Assembly: GCA_013396655.1 (NCBI GenBank)
Contig: WBMV01003354.1
Span: forward strand, 3,732 to 67,731
Direction: 5' to 3'
Source: Campylorhamphus procurvoides
Taxonomy: Eukaryota > Chordata > Aves > Passeriformes > Dendrocolaptidae
DNA: 64,000 nt
The stretch's first letter is position 1; every line of letters starts with the position of its first letter. Shown one piece after another: positions 50,801-62,800 of the stretch. The translations under genes and the position numbers were made by a program. Below the pieces are notes generated by a model. That model was not told where the DNA came from. It made no database searches and saw only the letters and a program-made list of their open reading frames with translations.

Positions 50801-53800
50801 TGAAAATCTGACAGAAGCATTGAATCTAAACACAGAATATTAATTATATAAATGACTCATTATTAGCTTGTTTTGTTTTATGATAATAGTCCTCTAGTGG
50901 TTTTTCTCTGGGAACTATTAACCCAGAATTTTCAGGCACATCATGACAATAACTATCTCCACAGCACTTTCATCAGGCAGGAAAATATCACTTGCAATTT
51001 ACAGATGTGCAAACAAAGGTGTAAGGCTCATCGCCATCAAGAGCATTATGTCTATCTGTAACTCCAGGAGAGGAACTAACCAGAGCTTGTATTGCTCTCT
51101 GAATGTCTATGATCTGTTAGAGGCCCTGAGATGCTAAGAGCTGTATATCCTTGTTGCTTTTAACAGCTGGTGAATTCCTTGGGGAGGCATTCTTCGTGCA
51201 TAGATATAATGATAAAATTATGGAAGCTGCAAATTCACTGCTAAAATGGGCAGAGGAGGATTTCAGGCACCCACATCTGCAGTATTAGCTGGGTGGAGCT
51301 TGGCTTTTATTTTTTAACTGTAGCTTTTGAAGGCTCTTTTAAAGGAGAATGACGATAGTTTTAAGGACAATTAAGAAAACCATATAAACAAGGAAATTAA
51401 GGGAACTATAGGGAAAGTATACGCCCCTCAGCTGCCCATATTCCCAGATAAACCACTGTCCTTCCCATGTGATGGCTGTTTGACTTCCTTCAGGAAATGA
51501 GTTTGATATTTCTCTGTCCATTTCCTGATGAACACATGTCCATATTGCAATCATCAGCATTTCAACAGGCATCTCTGCCAGCAATTCTGAGAAGAGCTGA
51601 GCTGCAGCAACCTCTCTTGCTCCTGTGGAAACCCAGATGAATAGTACTAGCATTGGCATGAGTGTGCTCACAGGAGGGCACTGCCTTTTCTGTGGATGAA
51701 GATCAGGTTTGCACCGTGGAAGCTGTCAATTCGACAACATTTGCTAGACCTAAAATACCCTTTAGTGATGAGAAAGTCCCTTGCAAATATCTTTTGCAAA
51801 TATCAGCTGTCCCATGATCCCTGTATTTCCTGTGCTATTGATTTATACATTGTTTCCATTTTGTAGGCCTATAGTATTTTAGAAGTGACCTGAAAAGTTC
51901 CATTTGTTACTTCCTGTACTGCAAAAGAGATACTTGACAGCTGAAATTCTTGAAAATGCGTCCACTGCCAGTTCTGTCGCCTGGGCACAATACAGCCATG
52001 TGCTGGTCAAGCCTTGTGGGTGTTTCCATGTATTTAATAAGTGGTTCCTGATTAAGAACTAAACTTACTATCATGCTAGACAGTGTAATATTTCACTAGG
52101 GCAGTAACATATGGAGGTATTTCAGGGTTATCTTAAAAGCAAGTTGAGATAGGTACATTAATTGTGTTAGCTGAAATTCAGGGTAAATTAGCGTTGACAA
52201 ACCATCATGTCGAAATGGATATGCTCCTTCTGGTATCTGTGACAGCTTTTAATTAGCTGATTCTGTAGACAGCACTGATTTGTATCAGGCAGATCCACTG
52301 TATGATCTAATCAAGTTTAACTAATCCCAATTGTATCTTAATGCCAGTCAATGGAGCAAAGGAAAACAGCATTACCTGTTGTAGCAGAAAACTGTACTTG
52401 AAGGCTGTCAGGTCACGAAGCTGTATCAAATAGGATCCTTAGTCTGTAGTTTATCTGCGTGCATAACTGAATATTTGGAATACAATGGCTAACTTAGAGA
52501 GGAGACTCCTAATTTGTAGGCATATTCCAGCAGTGACTCCCTGCTGCTGGGCAGCCCATTCTACTGTTCTGATCAGATAAAAACCACAGCTGAATTCTAT
52601 GCACAAAGCCTCTGTTTTAACAGCCTCACCTGAAAAAAGGAAGAAAATTTGAAAAGACTAGCACTATTGCAAAAGTACAGACATCTCTTTTTTCTTCTTA
52701 TATTCACTTGATATCTTTCTTGTTTTTTAATGAGAGCACAGGCTTATCTAGATTAATCTTATTTGCCATCTTTGTAGGTAAGTTTGTGCCTCATGTCAGT
52801 CCCACTGACTGACTGTGTTTTAAGGCCAGGTAGACATTTAATAGTATCAGAGTTTGATCATACTTCCTGATTTTTGCAAAGCATCAAAACAGAGATGCCG
52901 TTCCATTACCTGCTTATTAATTTACCTTCTAAATGCTCTATTGCAAACGTATGAATCCATTATCACAGAATAGAAACCTCTAGATAATCCTAGCAACAGT
53001 CTTACAGTATCAAAGCCTGCTTTGCATTATCTGTGTCATGGCCCTAATGCACAGGCCCCTTTGGGGCAGATACTGTACTTTGTCTCGGCTTCTAGCTTAT
53101 TAGTTCCCAGAGCCAGAAAGTCAGCAGTGAAGTCAATGTGTAAATGCTGTATGGAGTTAGCAGGCTCTTCAGAAGTGAACTGAGTTGTTAGAGGTCAGAG
53201 AACTGTAGAAGGCCACAGCAGATGTGAAGACAGGTGATGAGGTTTTATAAAATCTGTAAGGCAGGAAGAAGACTTTCTGGGCATACAATACTTGGTCTCA
53301 GTTCTCTCTGAAACCTAATTCTGTAATCTCAGTTCTAAAGAAATAAAATGGTGAGGAAGGGTGAGGGAAGGCTTGCTTGCTTGTCTAAAACCACTTTCCA
53401 TGTGTTCTTCTAAATGCTATTTCTCTCCACCAGGAAAACCTGCAGAAGCTGGTACACATTGAGCACAGTGTGAGAGGGCAGAGTGGTCTTCTCCAGCCAG
53501 GAAGGGTGAGTACTGCAGGCAGACCTGTGCTGATAAGGGCATTGTTTCTGGCCACGTACATCTTGGATTGTGTGGATGGCTAGATTTCAGATGTCTTCAG
53601 GTGTTGTTTACTGAGCTGCAATGGTGAGAGTTGGAGCACTGGTTTGTGTAAAGAGCCATCACTCTGGCAGTGCAGAGAGCCTCAGGTTGGGAAGGACGTG
53701 CATTGTCTCTGCCTTTACACAGAGCAGCCATTTGGTTTTTCACTCCAGCTGTCCTTGATCACCCCAAATGTGGTGTATTTTGATGGAACTGCTCCTTTCC

Positions 53801-56800
53801 TCCTTACATACTGTCGAACAGTGGCAACACTAGCAGGAATTGCTTACAGCTTGGAAAGACTCAGAGTGTTATATGGCTGGGTAAGAACCTTAAATCAGGG
53901 GAAATAGTTTGTTTACAAATTTTTGTTTTCACCACTCCCCTGTGGCGCTTTTAACGCAAGACATCATTTTTAAGCAATCAACTGAAATCTGAATGAGTGT
54001 ACAGCTCTGTCTTGCCATCTACATCAAATCCAAATTCCTTTCTTGAGTTCTGCAACTCTGACTTTCCCTTCAGTCCACCAGTATTTTTAGCAAAACTCAT
54101 GCAGCAATTTCCCAGGCATGCATACGCATAGCATACGAATCCTCATCAGCCAAATACTACAGTCAACCTCTGGTTTTCTCTCTAAAAAGGTATTCTCACT
54201 TGCACTTAGCAGATAATGCTTTGACAAACTGCAAAGTCCAGCATACAGAATTTGTGGGATTGGTCTCTTTGATTATAAACGGTCCTTGAGTGGAAAACTA
54301 AACCAGATTCTGTTCTTCATCTGAAAAGAATATTGATCCACTGAGGTAGTTCAGTTATGGCAGACCTTTCCAAATGTTACTGCAGACAAGTTCTGATGTG
54401 CTGGTTTAGCTGCCTGAATACGCAGTCCTACCTACATATGTGGTAACAAGATGGACCAACAAAGTATTATGCTTGCAAATGTACAGATTATGTGTGCAGG
54501 TGTAGTTAGGTGGATGTAGCATGCTGAAACCCAAGGTTTCAAGTTTTACCTTTGGTCTGTCTGTTTTATAGGACTTTTAAAGACAAGAATTCTTTTCTAA
54601 AGCCCATTCTGTGTTATCTTTCCAATCGGTGACTGTCGCTTCTGAGCACAGTCCACGGGGCAGAAACAGTGGGCTGAGAACAAGTGGGTTTCCAACCCAT
54701 TTTGTGCTGACGCAAATGCAAGTCATGAAGGGTAGCAGGGCTAATCCAGGCAAAGATTAAGCCAGATCATAAGGAGTAAGGCTAGAAATAGGTGTTGAGG
54801 TTATCTATCCCTTCCTGCACTGATGAATGCAGTTGGAGTAGCTCTTTCCCCAGGAGGAATACTCTCTTTTCTCAGTAAGATTTAGAATGAGGAGTCTCAA
54901 GACTACAATCTGTTGTTTTCTCCTTCAGATCTTCGTTAAAGAGGGAACACTGATGAAAGTCTCTGGCAAAAACAGGCACCCTCGGCATTTGTTCTTGGTA
55001 AGATTGCTTTTATATTTTTACTGTCTCTCTCATATCTTCCCATGCACTTATGCAGCCCTGAACCCTGGCAGAAACTTCCAGGCTGCATGTCATTTAACCA
55101 TCAACAGTGATGTGGTGAGTCAGTTCCTGTTGCTAACAGGGCTGCAGCTCTTTCACACGTCCCATTGGCCCTGCATTCAGGAATATGGGCTGTGCAGCCC
55201 TCCAGTCGTGTCACAGTTACATACAGCCTTCACCAGGCCATAATTTGCAAAGGAGTGCAACTTTTCAAGGGGATCAGGGGGATGGTAGCTCCTGAATACC
55301 TTCAGGAATTAAGCTTTACACTTGCAAGTCCTAAGACCTTGAGCTGCTAAAGCAGCTGAAAGCTTTCTTTGGTCACATTTGGGAGAGATTTGTATCTTTG
55401 AAGCTGGAGGACTGTGTTTTAGTTCCTGCTAGTCCACATCTATGTAAATTACCTGATAAATGTGTGCATTGCCTCAGTATAGTTCCTCCAAACACACACC
55501 TCCAGCATCCTGAGCAACAATTTTCAATTAAAGTTTGCAAAATTCTTCTAAGATATTTAAGAAAAATGAACTTCTCATCACTTAGCTGGAATACCCTTCA
55601 CAAGAGTCCACAGCCTTACTGCAAAAATTGCAAGTATTTGCAAACCAAAACAAATGAAACCCCACTGTTTGGGTGATATACTATGAACACTCATGGCTTC
55701 TGTTGTGCATTACTCTCACCATTGAGCAGAGTATCTGAGAGCCCAGGCTCCTGAGCTCAGTTTTCAGCTTTTCAAGTAGCTTATTCTGTAGCCACAGGTA
55801 TTATTATGCATTAATCAGTATGAAGGGGAAAATAATACTTGCCTGTGTCTTAGGAGTTTGTTACCTACTTAGCTATTAATGTTTGAAAAATTCTTCAGAG
55901 CTCCTTCCCAGAAAAAAAGCCATAAAGAACTGAGCATTACTGCTGCTATTAACATTAAAATACTGTTTGAAGAATTTATTTTAAAGTAAATTACTTGAAT
56001 GCCTGGAATACATATTTTCTGTGGCTTCTTCAAGCGGTGACAGCTTTTCACCATGGGATCATTGTAAGGAGGAGAGATGCCTTATTACAGACGTCATACA
56101 TTTTGCCTTAATCCTTCTTATTTCTCCCTCTTACTATTAATTCCTATTAGTGCATTAGTAGATGCACAAGCCTCTTTGCCTCCTCAATCACATATTGCAG
56201 TCATAATCAAAGATCAGATGGGATGGGACACAGTGCTGGCACTGCACTTTTCTGGCGGTTTCATTTGTTTCTGTGAAATTCAGGCTTTCATGTACTGAAA
56301 GTGATGGATTTCACCCAAATCTTCAAATACGAAACTGCTGCAGTGCTATTTTACTGAGTCAACATTGATGAACTGTAGCAACAACAGTAAATGTCAAAGT
56401 CATGACTTTGCTGTGGCCAAAGGAAAATGGCTATGCCAGAATCTCCAGGAGCTGGTCTTAAAAACCAGTGTTCTCAGCAGTACTGACGTCTACTGATGAC
56501 CACTTTGTAACAGATGATTTTTACATTCCTGTTGATCTCTCTTCTTGCCTTTGCTAGTATTACAAAAATATTTTGGAGCTGTGGCTAAACAAGATGTTGT
56601 TACCCTTTTTGTCTTCCAGTGTGTTAGTAACTGACATCATAACCCACTACTGTGGCCAATACTGAAGTGTCACAAACTTAGCTATTGTAACTGATAGAGA
56701 GAATTTAAAAGGAAAATCAGAAATGACGCTGGTAATAAAGATTGAGAGGAAAGTAATTCAAGCTTGAGATAAACTTACAGAAATTTCAAGTCATCCAGAA

Positions 56801-59800
56801 TGACTTGCTTGAAGGTCACAAGAGGCTGAAAGTATTACTGAAACAAAGGAAGCACAGAAATTATTTTCTGCCACTTTCTAGTTTAGGAACTATTTCCAAT
56901 TCTTGGGGAAAGTTCAGCTGCTCAAAGCCAGATGTTAACTGCAAAGAGAGAAGTGTCTCTTGGCAGATGAAGACATTACAGTAGCCAGTGTCCTGTTAAT
57001 TGATGCCCTCAGTATTCAGAAAAAGCATTTTTTTTCTTCCTTTCCGTCAGAGAGGCAAACTGCAACCAAATGTGCTGTCATGCAAAGTATGTGGTGGAGC
57101 TAGATTAAACCATAGTGATCACTTTGAAGGACCAAGAAACATAAACCTGGCTTCTTTCCTGGTCTAACACACTAAAGTTGCAGTCACTTCAGGTTTCCTG
57201 TATTGTATCTCCTGTCGGGACAGGGTGAGGGTAATTGGATCTTTAAAATCTATTGTCAAATATCTACCTTTAGGTTCAGGGATTTTTTTTACTCCAGTCT
57301 CCTCCACTGTGAATGCTCCTCATGTTGCAGAGAAATTGCAGGTATGGTGCATTTGCAGGAAAGTCACTGTAGAAAATGGTAATTCCTGCATTAACACCAG
57401 AATGGTTTTGCATTATTTGCTTGTCACTGCTAATGCTATGGATTCTCTGTGGTGTCACCACTACTCATGCCACTACCACTCCTGCATTGCTTAAAGGACT
57501 GTCTAGTCTGTGGATACATTAACACAACTACTGCATAGCTATGTCACCATGTTTTCATCTTGGCACATAGCATGTTTACTGCATTGGTTGCAAGGCCCTA
57601 CCAACCATCCCTACCAACACCTTTTCCTAACAGGCCAGGCCTGCATGAAAATATCCTTCCCTCTACCACTGCATCTGCCCCAACCCATGTGCTGTCTTGA
57701 TTCTGATACCTGGGAACACTGCAGAAGGAAAACCAATCTCCAAACTCCAAGACTAGAATAATCTCCTAAACGCTCTCTTAAACCCAATATTTATTTAAAG
57801 CCTTTATCTTCTAAGGACCATATCATAATTCTTTGAAGCCACAGGCAAAAGTCAGGTTTATGTATTAGTAAAAAACTAAACCTTTCAGAACTGACCTTGT
57901 TTTTGATAGTTCACATGTCAGCTGCCACTCATAAAGATTACCAGAAGCTAGCATGTACAGGTGTAGTTTGGTTTAGCTTTGATGAAATAAGTGTAGCTAC
58001 CCAAAACACATTTTTACATGAAGAGCATTTGCTGAAGTTCTTAGTAGTGAACTTACTCTGACTGAAGCTAAATAAAGACTAGGACCTGGACAGAATTTCA
58101 GTGCAAGAGTACACACTGAAGGATAACCCTGAGAATTTAATCTCTACCCATCCCAGGAGATGCATCCACCAAATTCAAGTTGTATTTAGACTATGCCATA
58201 AAAGTTAGGTGCGTGCCAGACTCCTGCTTGGCCTGTGCTTTCAGGGTGTGTTTTGGTGGTGTGCATGCTTGTGATCTGAATACATCTCTGCCCATAAGGA
58301 GTATGTCTGCATGGCCCATACAGGCATGAGAGGGTAGAACACAAATTTAAGGGCTTCTGATTGGGCCTGTGTTTCAGTGGGTGTATGGTGGGCATATCGT
58401 AAGGATAGTTGAGCTATCTGTTTTGTACAGGCTGATGGTATTGTTGAATCTGGTGTTTCCTGGCAGGATGTTTGGTCAGTTTTGCTGTGCATCTGTTTCC
58501 TGAGTCCAGTCTCTGTTTACAAGGATGTTGGGGCCTCTCTGCATCACAGTATGGGCAACTTTGCAACTCAGACACTGTCTCTTATCTCACCCTTTTGAAA
58601 ATTTCTCTACAAAGGCTGCTTGTGTTGCAAGTGGGATGCAGGAAGCTGCTATCAAATGGGAGACTGTTAAATGCTCTAGTTGGCAGGGCTGGAGTATAGA
58701 AGGCTTTGGAGTCAGAGCTTGGAAAACGGAGCTCCAGCACATACTCAACAGTAATAAAAGAATAAGCTGCTTTTTGAAGAAATATATGTTTTAAAATACA
58801 TAAAATAAATGGAATTTGCTGTTCAAAAAACCCCATAGCAGATTGTATCAGAATCCTAAAAATCTCTCCTAAGAGTTCACTTAGGTTTAGTGCGCAAGTG
58901 CTGCAGGGCTCCATCTAGGCCCTGTGCTCTTCAATATCTTCATAAATGACTGGGACACAGGACTGGAAGGGACACTGAAGAAGTCTGCAGATGACCCAAG
59001 ACTGGGAGGAGCTCTTGAGTCCCTCGAAGGCAGGGAAGCCCTGCAGAGAGACCTCAACAGAGCAGAGGGCTGGGCAATTACCAACTGTAGGAAGTTCAAC
59101 AAGGGGAAATGCCAGATTCTGCCCCTGGGATGGGGCAATCCTAGATGTACGGACAGACTTGGAATAAGATGCTGGAAAGCAGTGCTGGGAAAGGGACTCG
59201 GGGGTCCTGGTCGATGGCCAGTTGGACATTAGTCAGCAGTGCCCTGGCAGCCAGGAGAGCCAGCCGTGTCCTGGGAGGCATCAGGCCCAGCATCGCTGGC
59301 TGAGCCGGGCGCGGGGATGGTCTCTCTCTGCTCTGCACTGGGGCAGCCTCACCTGGAATGCTGGAGCAGTTTGGGGCACCACAATGTAAGGAAGATATTG
59401 AGCCATTAGAGAGTGTCCAAAGGAGGGCAACAAAAACAGTGAAGGGCCTTGAGGGGAAGCTGTAGGAGGAATAGCTGAGGTCACTTGGTCTGTTCAGCCT
59501 GGAAAAGAGGAGACTTGAGGGGAGACATCATCAAGGGGCAGTTAGTTGGTATTGCCAAGTAGTAAATGCAGAAGCTGCCTTCCCAACTGGAACACGTCAT
59601 TACCTTTAAAACAAGTAGCTGTTCCACCTGTGCTGGATTAAAAAGAGCTGATTCTCTACTTGCTTAGCCATTAGCAACAGTCAAAAGCAGTAAGAAATCA
59701 AAGTTCTGGATGCAGACTCCTCAGAGTTTTGTAGAAATGCAGGTCTTGATCTAAGCTGTGTGGCTTGGGCCTGTCTTTGGTAACAGTCCCAGCAGTTCAT

Positions 59801-62800
59801 CAAGTCAATGCTTGTTCTGGGTATCCCTCCACGAGTAATGGGCAGGCCTGCGAGCCATATTGCAAATTATTGATTTTGTCTTTCTTTTCATATAGATGAA
59901 TGATGTTCTGCTGTACACATATCCCCAGAAGGATGGCAAATACCGACTGAAAAACACCTTATCTGTGTCAGGCATGAAGGTAATGCCTCACCTATATTAC
60001 AGGCTGGAATTAAAGTTTTTTAGTGAGCTATTAGTGCTTTGCTGGTTTATGTCTCATATCCAACAAAGGGAAAGAGGGGATGGACCTGTTATCAGGGGAT
60101 TCCCTTGCCTCTTACAGGAGACAGAAGTAAAAATAAGATAAAACAAACATAAAAAGATTGTAAGTCTATGACTTAGTATGACAGCCTTATTCAGGCTGCA
60201 TAAATAATACAAGCCAAAATCAGGGTTACCATCTGATCATGAAACTGAAAACAAAAGATTTATTATCCCATTTTGTTCATTCCTCTCCTCGTGTCTCCAG
60301 CCAATGCATGATTGCTCCCTACAACATATTCACTAGAGCTTAGTCTGCCTGGTTTTAAACTCCTGCTACTCAAAATTTACATAAGCCTCATTTTAATGGG
60401 CCTTTTAACTGTTTTAACCAAAAGCATTAATGGGTTCAAAAAGCAATTAGCCAACTTTATGGGGAAAAGGTGTATTGGGAGAAATATCATGCAGTGATAT
60501 AAACAGAGTCTCTTCTTCAATAAATTGATAAATTGCAGACACAATTTATCTGTCCTTACACTCTTTCCCTAAGCATCCATGGGTACCAATACCTGTGCCA
60601 CAGGAGATACTGGACCAAGGGGGTATTTTCTTCTAACTTAGCCATCATGACATACCTCCTGTCAAGAAACTTCATAACTGTTCTGTAGCTAATATGCCAA
60701 GTTGTATTTATGTAAAAGAGGATTTAAGTGACAAGCCAGGAGTCTGATGATCTAGGGGACACACAAGATGAGAATTACTAATCATTAATTCCAGTGGAAT
60801 GACACAGAAAACTTAAAAGTATTGTGAAAAGGTGGAAGGCTGATCACCCCAGGGACTCAATAGTTTAAAACTAACTCAGGGATCTCAACTGCTGTAGGAC
60901 TTGTCAAAAATTCTACCATTAAATGAAAAGGAGTTGCAGAGCAGGTACTTGCTGAGGTACATTTGAAGCACTGAGTCACTAGCATAATGATGTTTGTTAA
61001 TAAAAATGTATAAAACCATGAAGCTATAGGTCTCCTCAGTGGCTGTTGCTGTTAGCAGGCAACTGACACACTACATGGCAGGGAAAAGATTTTAGATGAG
61101 CTGTAGCTTCTAAGTTTGTTGGGGTTTTTTTTCCCCTAGAGAACCTTGCTGCAGACAGGCATTTGCTGAACTGAAGGGCTTCACTGTATCATGTCTGCAT
61201 GTCAGAAAGAGATTTTTATTCATTATAAGCATAGCCATAACTTTTGCCAAAATGACACCTGTCAGACTAAACATCTCCTAAGCTTGTCACATTAAAACTG
61301 AACCTTGATAGGTACCTTATCTTTATCTTTATAGTCTGGATTAAATTGTTTCTTTCCTTTAGCAGCAATTGAAATAGAGAGCATTTCTCATTACACCAGC
61401 AATACAGAAAACAAGAAAACCCTCCCTGCGCAGCTCTTTGTATTGAAATATGAAACAGATGGCTGGGACATCATAGATCCACATGCATTGAGACTTGTAT
61501 GGTATACTGGTTCTAGACAGTTTAACTCATGTCCACATTCATGTTCATGGTATTTGTTTCTAGGTCAGTCGCTCAATGACAGAAAAAGGCCAAAACATCC
61601 TGAAGATTGAATATGATGAACATTGCCTGACCCTGTCAGCAAGGTATTGTTCCCAAACAGCCATGGCAGAGGGTGTTACGTTCTAGAGCTGTATTTCTAG
61701 ATTAGTCCAACCAATACCCAAGACTGAAATGGTGTCTCATTCTTTTTTAACTTCATATCAGTCTGTTGTTGTGACAGACAATGGCTGAGTACTTGATTAC
61801 CCAATCAACAGTCATTATAAATATGAGGGTCATAAACTGTAACTAATTCAATCAATGTACTCAGTACAGATTAGAAGTTGGGTCTTGATAACATCTTGAA
61901 GAGAAAGGAAAGAGAAGGACATTTGATACTAAGAAACCTGAATACTTTCCATTGTCTTTCACACTCTTTCCCTGCAACACTTAAGAGCATGTTATATCTC
62001 CCTCTTAAAAGATCCCTTGTTACCTCATACCATTCGGGCTGCAAAACTGCTGGAGAAAATAGTTATTAGGTAATACCATGCAACAGATGTAAAAGCATTT
62101 AATAGTGCGTAAATGACAAAGCCAGAATTAAATCCTACTGGCAACCTCATGTTTTTTTCTAATAGAAGGAATTTGCCTAATGAATTTGTGTACTGCTGGT
62201 ACCGATTGCAACCACAAGTCAAGATCTCTGTCCTGGGATCACAAACTAATGCCATAAAGAGATTGTAGGTCAGTTTCTGATCAGTATTTTTCATGCTTCT
62301 AGCCCAAAACTATCCTACAAATTTACCTACAGCTACAGGAGAAAGATGGCTAGCTTGATTTCCATGTATAGTTTATTACAAAAGACACAGCACACTAGCA
62401 GTGCTATTAAAATTAAGTCTTCCAAATAACAAGGTCTTCAATGTTTTTAAGCACTGACTTTTCCACCGTCAGTCTTCAACTACAGAATGCCTGGAAACAC
62501 AGCAGACTTCCTAAATTACACAGTGGAACAAAAAGACAGTGAAGGCACTTTCTTGTTCAGAATCAGAATTGGGAACTCTTATCCTTGAGCTGTGCTCAGC
62601 TATCTGTCAAAGCCTTTTGGTCCATTTTCTTTTATAGCCATAACTGTATCTAAGATTACCTTAGACCTGTACACTCATCACAATCCTCAAAATATACATA
62701 CAGTAATTCTGAGTTACCTGCCAGTTACAGTTTGTGACCTTTTTTTTTAAGACTGCAAAACACAAATGGTTCTCAGATGTCTTGTTTGGTGGTCTTTGTG

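Noticed and set aside
58582..59338. Minus-strand frames over the CR1 copy as host genes
   Set aside because: They are antisense shadows of the CR1 reverse-transcriptase region.
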